The notes beneath the pieces were generated by a model, which searched no databases, was not told the origin of the DNA, and saw only the letters and a program-made list of their open reading frames with translations. Positions 1 through 5,204 of a stretch of DNA of 5,527 bases are shown piece by piece; within the stretch, counting starts at the first letter, position 1; the number at the start of each line of letters is the position of its first letter. The position numbers were made by a program, and so were the translations under genes. Origin of the DNA: Acidimicrobiia bacterium (lineage in GTDB: Bacteria > Actinomycetota > Acidimicrobiia > UBA5794 > UBA11373); the NCBI GenBank assembly GCA_025456165.1, contig JALOLI010000098.1, forward strand, positions 1 to 5,527, given 5' to 3'.

Positions 1-620
1 ACCGAGTGGGGGTCGCTCTCGAGCACGGAGCGGTCCATGAAGGCCCCCGGATCCCCCTCGTCGGCGTTGCAGATGATGTACTTGTGGGCCCCGGCCGCCT
101 CCCGGGCGAAGCGCCACTTGAGGCCGGTGGGGAATCCGGCGCCGCCGCGCCCGCGCAGTCCCGAATCGGTGATCGCCCGGATCAGGGCTCCCGGGTCGTT
201 CTGCTCGACCACGCGGCGCAGCGCCTCGTAGCCGCCCACCTCGAGGTATTGCTCGATGTCCTCGGGATCGATGAGCCCGCAATTGCGCAGAACGATGCGC
301 ACCTGGCGGTCGAGAAAGGCCTTCTCGGCGCCGCCCCCGTCGCTGGCCCAGATCAGCCACTCCACCACCGGGGTGCCTCCGACCACGTGCTCGGCGAGCA
401 ACCGGTCCACCCGGTCGGCGGTGACGGAACCGTACTGCCAGCGCGAGCCGTCGTCGGCCCGCACCTCCACCACCGGCTCCCGATAGCACATCCCGACGCA
501 ACCGGTCTTCTCCGCCCGCAACCCGGTTCCCAGCGCGTGGAGCTTCTCGGCGAGCGCGGCGTAGGTCGCCTCTGCCCCGGCGGCGATGCCGCACGTGCCC
601 AGGCCGACGAGCACCCTCAC
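1..620 (-). CDS. NuoF-family NADH-binding flavoprotein subunit, N-terminal part (HndC/HydB/FdsB-like), cut by window edge
   Basis: This is the N-terminal 206 residues of a NADH-oxidising, FMN-binding subunit; the remainder lies left of position 1. The GTG start at 620-618 overlaps the stop of the upstream NuoE-like gene (GTGA, 617-620) and has a Shine-Dalgarno GGAGGT (631-626) 5 bases before it. Residues 1-90 form a thioredoxin-like iron-sulfur domain opening with [11 protein letters not shown] (Cys10), then CVGMC (Cys41, Cys45). Residues about 105-134 hold a linker ending in GGYEAL, typical of the hydrogenase/formate dehydrogenase-type subunits. The nucleotide/flavin loop [13 protein letters not shown] is at 154-166 and [10 protein letters not shown] at 185-194. 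NuoF of ordinary complex I lacks the N-terminal iron-sulfur domain, so I infer a soluble diaphorase (bifurcating hydrogenase or NAD-linked formate dehydrogenase). The deciding partner gene would lie further left. Only three cysteines are visible in the N-terminal domain, against four in NuoE. The NuoF family assignment is firm; the exact complex is open. Confidence 0.93.
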   Translation of the reverse strand, partial: MRVLVGLGTCGIAAGAEATYAALAEKLHALGTGLRAEKTGCVGMCYREPVVEVRADDGSRWQYGSVTADRVDRLLAEHVVGGTPVVEWLIWASDGGGAEKAFLDRQVRIVLRNCGLIDPEDIEQYLEVGGYEALRRVVEQNDPGALIRAITDSGLRGRGGAGFPTGLKWRFAREAAGAHKYIICNADEGDPGAFMDRSVLESDPHS

Positions 621-1096
621 GACCCACCTCCCGCCGTGCCGCCGGCGTATCCCTTGAGGATCCTGCGGATCGCTGCGGGCTTCAAGTTCCCATAGGTGGA
701 TTGGTCCACGACCATCACCGGGGCGAGGCTGCAGCAGCCGACGCAGGACACCGTCTCCACCGTGAAAAGGCGGTCGGGCGTGGTCTCACCGTCATCCACG
801 TTGAGGGCGTCGCGCACCGACTTCGAGATGCCGGTGGCCCCGCTCACGTGGCAAGCGGTCCCATGGCAAACGCGGACGATGTGCTTGCCGACCGGGCGCA
901 GGCGGAACTGGGTGTAGAACGTGGCGACCCCGAAGATCTGCGCCAGCGGGATCCCGGTGCTGCGCTGGATCTCCTCCATGCCCTCGCGGCTGATGTAGCC
1001 GTCCCGTGCCTGGGCCTGCTGTAGAGCGGGGATGAGGACGCCACCCTGGCCCTCGTAGTGGAGCTGTCTCAGGTCGTACCGGCGATAAGCATCCAA
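617..1096 (-). CDS. NuoE-family [2Fe-2S] subunit (HndA/HydC-like)
   Basis: This is a thioredoxin-fold subunit that carries one [2Fe-2S] cluster and passes electrons to or from the flavoprotein encoded just downstream. With the TTG start at 1096 it has 159 residues, close to the usual length of about 160. An N-terminal helical part contains [16 protein letters not shown] (21-36), followed by the family signature [10 protein letters not shown] (55-64). The cluster ligands are Cys77 and Cys82 (C-x4-C) and Cys118 and Cys122 (C-x3-C); an extra Cys121 lies beside the last ligand. TTG 1096 is preferred because AGGGAG (1110-1105) lies 8 bases upstream. An in-frame GTG at 1123 (168 residues) follows a candidate -10 box and could be a leaderless start. 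TTG 1156 (179 residues) has no ribosome site and lies upstream of that promoter. The stop overlaps the NuoF-like start by 4 bases, so the two are probably translationally coupled. The family is certain; the start is not. Confidence 0.93.
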   Translation of the reverse strand: MDAYRRYDLRQLHYEGQGGVLIPALQQAQARDGYISREGMEEIQRSTGIPLAQIFGVATFYTQFRLRPVGKHIVRVCHGTACHVSGATGISKSVRDALNVDDGETTPDRLFTVETVSCVGCCSLAPVMVVDQSTYGNLKPAAIRRILKGYAGGTAGGGS

Positions 1097-1104
1097 CCAG
1101 GGAT

Positions 1105-1110
1105 CTCCCT
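1105..1110 (-). promoter_or_regulatory. Ribosome binding site deciding the NuoE-like start
   Basis: AGGGAG on the minus strand lies 8 bases before the TTG at 1096-1094. It is the only convincing Shine-Dalgarno match near the three in-frame candidate starts (1156, 1123, 1096). It is embedded in a perfect 6+6 dyad (1098-1111, arms CAGGGA and TCCCTG, 2-base spacer), which could partly hide it in the mRNA. Confidence 0.45.
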
Positions 1111-1128
1111 GACGACAACGCACGACGG

Positions 1129-1156
1129 AGAGTAGCGGCGGACCGATCCCCCCCAA
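1129..1156 (-). promoter_or_regulatory. Candidate promoter of the NuoE/NuoF-like operon
   Basis: On the minus strand TTGGGG (1156-1151) is followed after 16 bases by TACTCT (1134-1129), a TAnnnT-type -10 box. The transcript would begin near 1123-1121. It would then either start directly with the GTG at 1123 (leaderless) or have a short leader of about 27 bases carrying the AGGGAG site before TTG 1096. The -35 match is weak and only the -10 box is convincing. This is inference from motif spacing. Confidence 0.35.
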
Positions 1157-1242
1157 TCGTCCGGCTCGGGGGCGACCCGCCGGCCGGAGGCCCCGGATCG
1201 ACGGCCCGACCCGGGCGGCTCAGGCCCCGCAACCCCGGGACG

Positions 1243-1272
1243 GAGGGCACCCCATCGCGGGGAGCGCCCCTC
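1243..1272 (-). terminator. GC-rich hairpin directly after the small Cys-motif gene
   Basis: Read on the minus strand, an outer stem GAGGG/CCCTC and an inner stem CCCC/GGGG around a GCGAT loop start immediately after the stop codon at 1275-1273. A small bulged interior separates the two stems. There is no T-tract after it (the next bases are CGTCCCGGGGTT), so it is not a classical intrinsic terminator. Hairpins without a U-tract are reported as terminators in GC-rich actinobacteria. It would separate the small gene from the NuoE/NuoF-like genes; mRNA stabilisation is an alternative role. Confidence 0.4.
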
Positions 1273-1443
1273 TCAGGCGGCGACGCGCCTCCCGCCGGAG
1301 CAGACCGGGCAGTTGGGATCGGGGCAGCGCTCCACCCGCTCGGCCCTGAGGCCGGCGGCGGCCAGCAGGGCGACCGGGTTGTCGGCCGCCGGGCCCCGGA
1401 CGGGCCTCTCGCTCGAGCTGCCATTCGTGTTCCGCATGTTCAC
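1273..1443 (-). CDS. Small protein with C-terminal CPDPNCPVC motif, unknown function
   Basis: This is a 56-residue product if the GTG at 1443 is used. In that case GAGGGG (1455-1450) lies 6 bases upstream, an ideal spacing. The in-frame ATG at 1437 (54 residues) is the alternative; it has TACCTT (1449-1444) 6 bases before it and would suit a leaderless transcript. The N-terminal third is polar (NTNGSSSERP). A short hydrophobic helix NPVALLAAAGLRAERV (22-37) leads into Cys40-x4-Cys45-x2-Cys48, followed by a basic tail GGRR. Three closely spaced cysteines suggest metal binding, perhaps with a fourth ligand from a partner or in a dimer. It has no signal peptide or membrane segment. I do not recognise the family. 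Support as a real gene comes from the clean start signals, the cysteine cluster and the hairpin right after the stop. It is divergent from the PfkB gene and could share regulation with it. Confidence 0.6.
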   Translation of the reverse strand: MNMRNTNGSSSERPVRGPAADNPVALLAAAGLRAERVERCPDPNCPVCSGGRRVAA

Positions 1444-1510
1444 AAGGTACCCCTCAGGTGTGACAACAACGAGACGGCCGGGTGACGGCGGCGAGACAAT
1501 TCCGCCCGCC

Positions 1511-1516
1511 TACGCT
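1511..1516 (+). promoter_or_regulatory. Candidate -10 box for leaderless PfkB-family gene
   Basis: TACGCT (TAnnnT form) ends 7 bases before the GTG at 1524, the spacing expected when transcription begins at or next to the start codon. There is no clear -35 element 16-18 bases upstream. No Shine-Dalgarno sequence precedes the GTG at 1524, which fits a leaderless transcript. Inference only. Confidence 0.35.
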
Positions 1517-1523
1517 CAAACCC

Positions 1524-2405
1524 GTGCGCGTTCTCGTTGCCGGTGCCATCAACATTGAGACGACCGTTCCCGTCGCCGGGTTCCCCGTCCCCTACGCCCC
1601 GGTCGCCTACAACCCCGGCATCGCCTCCGCCGTCTCGGGGGTGGGCTGGAACCTCGCCCGCGCCCTGAGCGCCCTCGGCTCCGAGGTCGTGTTCCTGAGC
1701 GTGGCCGGGCCCGACCCGGCCGGCACGGCCGTCCGGGAGGAGGTCGCCCGCTCGGGCATCACGGCCGTCATCGCGGCCACCGCAGCCACCCCTCTGTCGG
1801 TGATCCTCTACGACCCCGCCGGACGGCGGCGGGCCGAGACCGACCTCAAGGGCGTGCAGGAGACCACCTTCCCCGGTGCCGCCTTCGACCAAGCCCTGGC
1901 CGGGTGCGACCTGGCGGTGCTGGCCAACAGCAACTGGACGCGGCCTCTCCTCTCCCGGGCGGCGGCGGCCGGGGTGCCGGTGGCCACCGACCTGCACGAC
2001 ATCCGTTCCCTGGACAACCCCTACGACGCCGACTACCTGGCCCACGCCGCCGTGCTCTTCTTCAGCGGAGAGCTCCTGCCCGTCCCCCCCGAAGAGTTCG
2101 TGGCACAGGTGTGGGATCGGGCCGACCCGCGGGCGGTGGGCGTGGGCCTCGGCTCCCGGGGGGCCCTGCTGGCCCGCCCGGGAAGCCCGCCTCGGCTCAT
2201 CCCGGCGCGGTCGCTGCGGCCCGTGGTCAGCACCATCGGGGCCGGAGACGCCCTCTTCGCCGCCTTTCTCCACTTCCACGCTCGCCTGGCCGACCCCGTT
2301 GCGGCCATGGAGCGCGCCGTCGCCTTCGCCGCCTGGAAGGTCGGCGAGGCTTCGGCGTCGGCCGGGTTCCTGAGCGAGGCCGAGGTAGAGGCCCTCTGCC
2401 CCTAG
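1524..2405 (+). CDS. PfkB (ribokinase)-family sugar or nucleoside kinase
   Basis: The product is a cytosolic ATP-dependent kinase of the ribokinase fold, 293 residues from GTG 1524. The N-terminal strand VRVLVAGAINIETTV begins right at this start, as usual in the family. The GTG at 1482 would add 14 residues (with RPPTLKP) that do not look like family sequence and has no good ribosome site. The first PfkB signature region (G-V-G-W-N-L-A, about 39-45, then ALSALG) is present. The second signature reads STIGAGDALFAAF (236-248), with Asp242 as catalytic base and GAG as the anion hole. The usual leading Asp (DTxGAGD), which helps hold the activating potassium ion in ribokinase, is Ser236. Phosphosugar kinases of the FruK/LacC type also lack this Asp. 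The substrate cannot be read from sequence. The gene is convergent with the phosphoribosyltransferase-like gene and overlaps its end by CTAG. Confidence 0.9.
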   Translation: MRVLVAGAINIETTVPVAGFPVPYAPVAYNPGIASAVSGVGWNLARALSALGSEVVFLSVAGPDPAGTAVREEVARSGITAVIAATAATPLSVILYDPAGRRRAETDLKGVQETTFPGAAFDQALAGCDLAVLANSNWTRPLLSRAAAAGVPVATDLHDIRSLDNPYDADYLAHAAVLFFSGELLPVPPEEFVAQVWDRADPRAVGVGLGSRGALLARPGSPPRLIPARSLRPVVSTIGAGDALFAAFLHFHARLADPVAAMERAVAFAAWKVGEASASAGFLSEAEVEALCP

Positions 2406-3037
2406 TGGACCCGGGCGGCGAGGAGAGCGGCCACCGCCTCGTCGGGAACCTCGCCGTATTCCTCGTACCAGTCGGCGACGGCGCGGAACCGGAGGGGCTG
2501 CAGCGGGCAGACGACCTCGTCGGCCTCGGCGGCGATCAAGTCGATGGTGGCGGCGGGCCCGACCGGCAGAGCGCAGGTGAGGTGCGCCGGCCCGGCCCGC
2601 CGCACCCGGCCCAGGACGGCCCGCAAGGGCGCTCCTCCGGCGACGCCGTCGTCCACCACCAGCACATTCCGGCCGCCGACCTCCAGGCCGCGGCTCCGGC
2701 GCAGGGCTCGCTCCCGGCGCCGGGCCCGGGCGACGGCTTCGGCCACCACGGGCGCCAGGTCGGCCTCCGACAGGCCGAGGCGCTCCGCCAGGCCCTCCTC
2801 CACCACCGCCCCGCCGTCCGCAGTCGCCGCCCCGATGCTCAGCTCCGGGATCCCCGGCGGCCCGAAGGGGACGGCGACGATGACCTCGAGGGGCCCTTCC
2901 AGAGCGGCGGCCACCTCCGCCGCCACCACGACCCCCCCGCCGGCCAGGCCGAGCACCAGCGGGTGAGTGCCGCGCCGGTGGGCCAGGTGCCCGGCCAGCT
3001 CACGGCCGGCAGCGGCCCGGTCCCGGTAGAGAGACAT
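2402..3037 (-). CDS. Phosphoribosyltransferase-like protein with altered active-site loops
   Basis: This 211-residue protein has a type I phosphoribosyltransferase fold and belongs to the group often found as stand-alone PRTase-domain proteins in actinobacteria. It starts FRDR-like (LYRDRAAAGRELA, 3-15). The region LGLAGGGVVVAAEVA (29-43) sits where relatives have LALPRGGVPVA, and VPFGPPGIPELSIGAA (56-71) where they have a VRK-containing strand. The PRPP loop is VLVVDDGVAGGAPL (125-138) against the usual VDDGxATGAT. The C-terminal signature RFRAVADWYEEY (183-194) confirms the group. The two acidic PRPP-loop residues, Asp129 and Asp130, remain, but the loop Thr and the basic residue of the pyrophosphate loop are gone, so catalysis is uncertain. 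The ATG at 3037 has GGGGA 4 bases upstream and lies 14 bases after the eIF2B-like stop. It is the last gene of its operon in this window, and no terminator hairpin is visible. Substrate unknown. Confidence 0.87.
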   Translation of the reverse strand: MSLYRDRAAAGRELAGHLAHRRGTHPLVLGLAGGGVVVAAEVAAALEGPLEVIVAVPFGPPGIPELSIGAATADGGAVVEEGLAERLGLSEADLAPVVAEAVARARRRERALRRSRGLEVGGRNVLVVDDGVAGGAPLRAVLGRVRRAGPAHLTCALPVGPAATIDLIAAEADEVVCPLQPLRFRAVADWYEEYGEVPDEAVAALLAARVH

Positions 3038-3051
3038 GCCGTCCCCGGGGC

Positions 3052-3921
3052 CTACTCGGCCCCGGCCAGCAGCGGTGACACCTCCAGGTCCTCGGCCAGC
3101 CCCGCCGCCTCCCGAGGATCGAGCACCCCGCGTTCGGTGACCACCGCCGTGATCAGAGACAAGTCGGTGGCCTCGTAGCGGCCCCCGAGCCAGCCGGCGC
3201 GGGCCGCCCGCTCGAACAGGGGGCCGGGCAGGACCTTGTCCACCGAGGCGAGCACATAGAACGGGATGCCCAGGGGACGCGCCTCGGCGGCCAGGGCGGC
3301 GGTGCCCGCCGTGCTCATCACCCGGCGGGGCCCCAGGGCGTCGGCCCCGATGATCACCAGGTCGACGTCCGGCAGGATCTCGGACACCTGGTCGTCGGGG
3401 GTGACCTCAACCGCCAGGCCGGCGGCGGCGAGGTCGGCGGCCAGTTCCACCCCCTCCCCTTCCGGGAGGGTGGCGGCGCAGGAGACGAAGAACTTGCGGG
3501 TCTCGGCGGCGTGGACCAGGAGCGCCTGGACCGACCCCGACCCGCCGTGGGTCAGCACGATGCCGCCTTCCTCGATCAGCTCGGCGCCCACCCGGGCGAG
3601 GATGCCCGCCGAGGCCGCCATGCGCCGCTCCACCCGGCGCAGTTCGGCGGCCAGCGCCTGAGGCCCGGCCTCGAGGGTCAGAAAGACGGTGTTGACCAGC
3701 GACACGAGCGGGGCCACGGCAGCGCAGCGCTCCAGCAGTTCCTCCGCGATGCTCTGCACCGCCGCCGGGTAGGCCTCCGGAGCGTAGGCCTCGAGCCTCT
3801 CGACCAGTTCGGCCAGGCTCGAGGCGGCCAGGGCGCCGGTGGCGGCGGCCGAGCGGGCGACCGGGGCCCGGGCGATTGCCGCCAGGCGCCGCCAGGGTGG
3901 CCACGTCGCCCACTCGGTCAC
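3052..3921 (-). CDS. eIF2B alpha/beta/delta-like (isomerase superfamily) protein
   Basis: The product is 289 residues from GTG 3921, which overlaps the GTPase stop as GTGA (3918-3921) and has a weak GAGG 4 bases upstream. The longer open frame to 4041 only duplicates the GTPase end. An N-terminal helical domain (about 1-110) precedes a Rossmann-like domain with LTHGGSGSVQALL (123-135), VEVTPDDQ (171-178) and DLVIIGADALG (187-197). These are followed by STAGTAALA (203-211), GIPFYVLA (218-225) and ITAVVTERGVLDP (257-269). This order matches archaeal and eukaryal eIF2B regulatory subunits, methylthioribose-1-phosphate isomerase and ribose-1,5-bisphosphate isomerase. The isomerases need Cys in THC and Asp in GAD; here the Cys is Gly126 while Asp194 remains. 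I infer a nucleotide- or sugar-phosphate-binding protein rather than a normal isomerase. Bacteria have no eIF2, so a translation-factor role is unlikely. It lies between a GTPase and a PRTase-like gene in one operon. Confidence 0.87.
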   Translation of the reverse strand: MTEWATWPPWRRLAAIARAPVARSAAATGALAASSLAELVERLEAYAPEAYPAAVQSIAEELLERCAAVAPLVSLVNTVFLTLEAGPQALAAELRRVERRMAASAGILARVGAELIEEGGIVLTHGGSGSVQALLVHAAETRKFFVSCAATLPEGEGVELAADLAAAGLAVEVTPDDQVSEILPDVDLVIIGADALGPRRVMSTAGTAALAAEARPLGIPFYVLASVDKVLPGPLFERAARAGWLGGRYEATDLSLITAVVTERGVLDPREAAGLAEDLEVSPLLAGAE

Positions 3922-5204
3922 GACGCCTCGTTCCCCGCCGGCGACGGCTCCACCGCCCCGCTGCGCTGCAGCGCGGCCTCGGCCTGCAGGGCGTCCACGG
4001 TGACCCCGGCGACGGAGGCCGAGAGGGCGGCCCGCTCCCACACTGCCCGGCGCAGCGGCGCTCCAAGGGAGCGCTGCAACTCCTCGACCGCCACTGCGGC
4101 CGCCTGCGCCCGCCGCTCCGGGTCGACGGCGCGCCGCCCCGATCGGCCGGCGACGGGAGGCACCGCGGCATCCATGCGGGAGGCCGCCGCCCGCAGCGCC
4201 TCCTCCAGCCGGGAGGTGGGGAAGCCGTGGCGCAGGCGGGGAGCAAACGGCCCCCCGCCCTCAGCGGCCAGGCGCCCCACCAGGTCCTCCAGGGTGCCGA
4301 TCGCCTCCTCCATGGCTCCCGGGGCCGCACCGAACACCGCGAGCGAGGCGGCGACGGACTCCACCGCCCGGCCCCAGCGCTCCTCGAAGTGCAGCGTCCC
4401 GCCTTGCCGCAGGCCGGCGGCGTCGGCTACCGCCCGGGCGGCCCGCCGCGTCCCCGCCAGGAGCCTGCCGAGGTACAGCCGCTTGGCGTTCAGGCGATGG
4501 CGCAAGTGAGTGGCCAGGGCCTCGACGCCGACCGGATCGCGGCCGGGCGGGGCCGCGGCCAGGAGGAAGACCAGAGGGTGGGCCACCCCCTCGTCCTCGA
4601 GGGTGGCCACCAGGTCCTGCCGCACCGCCTCGGCCTCCGCCGGAGCCAGTCGGTCGATCTGGTTGAGGACGAAGAGGAACTGGTCGGAGGAGTCGGCCAG
4701 CGGGGCGATGAACTCCTCGTGCAGCACCGGGTCGTGGTACTTCTCCGGGTCGAGGACCCAGATGATCCCGTCCACCTCGGGCAGGAGTCGTTCCACGGTG
4801 GCCCGGTGCCCGGCGGCCACGCTGTCGACGTCGGTGAGGTCGAGCAGAGCGACGCCGGGGAACCGCTCGTGGGTGACCCGCTCCTCTACTCCCAGCCTGT
4901 CGAGAAGGCGCTCCAGCGCCGGCTCGGCCCCGGCGGGCACCCAGGCCAGAGGGCGAGCCGTGTGCGGCCGCACCGGGCTGACCGCGGCCACCGCCTCCCC
5001 GGCAAGAGCGTTCAGCAGGCTCGACTTGCCCGAGCCCGTGCCGCCGAGCAGGGCCAGCACCAGAGTGCCGCCGAGATGGCCCCGCCGCTCCCGGGCGAGG
5101 CGGGCCTCGCGGCGGGCTCGATCGAGGTCCTCGGGGTGGACCTGCCCGTCGGCGAGGGCCACCACCAGGTCCAGGCCGTCGATGACCGAGATGACCTCGC
5201 TCAC
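3918..5204 (-). CDS. YfjP/dynamin-like P-loop GTPase
   Basis: The product is 428 residues from GTG 5204, with GGAGG 4 bases upstream and a GTGA overlap with the preceding gene's stop (5201-5204). The frame stays open beyond this start, but there it only overlaps the upstream gene. The GTPase motifs are complete: G1 GGTGSGKS (54-61), G2 Thr82 within RPHTARP, G3 DLTD (122-125) followed by VDS, and G4 NQID (181-184). WVLDPEKYHDPVLHEEF (149-165) after G3 is characteristic of actinobacterial YfjP-type GTPases, often found as tandem pairs. The C-terminal half (about 240-428) is Ala/Arg/Glu-rich and helical, with no clear membrane-spanning segment, unlike many relatives. The likely role is GTP hydrolysis tied to assembly, membrane or envelope processes; the specific function is unknown. 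It is translationally coupled to the eIF2B-like gene. The GTPase assignment is firm, the subfamily moderately so. Confidence 0.92.
   Translation of the reverse strand: MSEVISVIDGLDLVVALADGQVHPEDLDRARREARLARERRGHLGGTLVLALLGGTGSGKSSLLNALAGEAVAAVSPVRPHTARPLAWVPAGAEPALERLLDRLGVEERVTHERFPGVALLDLTDVDSVAAGHRATVERLLPEVDGIIWVLDPEKYHDPVLHEEFIAPLADSSDQFLFVLNQIDRLAPAEAEAVRQDLVATLEDEGVAHPLVFLLAAAPPGRDPVGVEALATHLRHRLNAKRLYLGRLLAGTRRAARAVADAAGLRQGGTLHFEERWGRAVESVAASLAVFGAAPGAMEEAIGTLEDLVGRLAAEGGGPFAPRLRHGFPTSRLEEALRAAASRMDAAVPPVAGRSGRRAVDPERRAQAAAVAVEELQRSLGAPLRRAVWERAALSASVAGVTVDALQAEAALQRSGAVEPSPAGNEAS

Noticed and set aside
6..695. Open frame of 229 codons on the plus strand
   Set aside because: It is antisense to the NuoF-like gene, whose conserved motifs leave no doubt about the coding strand; the Pro/Gly/Ala/Arg-rich product has no recognisable domain.
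792..1424. Minus-strand open frame of 210 codons
   Set aside because: It is out of frame with both the NuoE-like gene and the small Cys-motif gene it spans; low-complexity Arg/Pro/Gly product typical of GC-rich shadow frames.
1440..2279. Minus-strand open frame of 279 codons opposite the PfkB gene
   Set aside because: Gly/Arg/Glu repeats with no domain; the PfkB signature on the plus strand is clear.
3043..3050. CCCCGGGG palindrome between the eIF2B-like and PRTase-like genes
   Set aside because: Eight-base GC palindromes are expected by chance here, and it overlaps the ribosome site region; no loop or flanking structure supports a terminator.
1904..3178. Plus-strand open frame of 424 codons
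   Set aside because: It runs out of frame through PfkB and antisense through the PRTase-like gene; it exists only because stops are rare at this GC content.
1524..3921. Complete archaeal-type nucleoside ribose salvage pathway
   Set aside because: No RuBisCO or nucleoside/AMP phosphorylase is present and the isomerase cysteine is missing, so only a tentative link is reported.
3922..4041. 40-residue N-terminal extension of the eIF2B-like protein
   Set aside because: It lies wholly inside the GTPase gene in another frame and is Arg/Gly-rich; the GTG at 3921 in a GTGA overlap is the natural start.
3407..4330. Minus-strand open frame of 307 codons across the GTPase/eIF2B-like junction
   Set aside because: It is in the wrong frame relative to two genes with conserved motifs; Arg/Gly/Pro-rich product.
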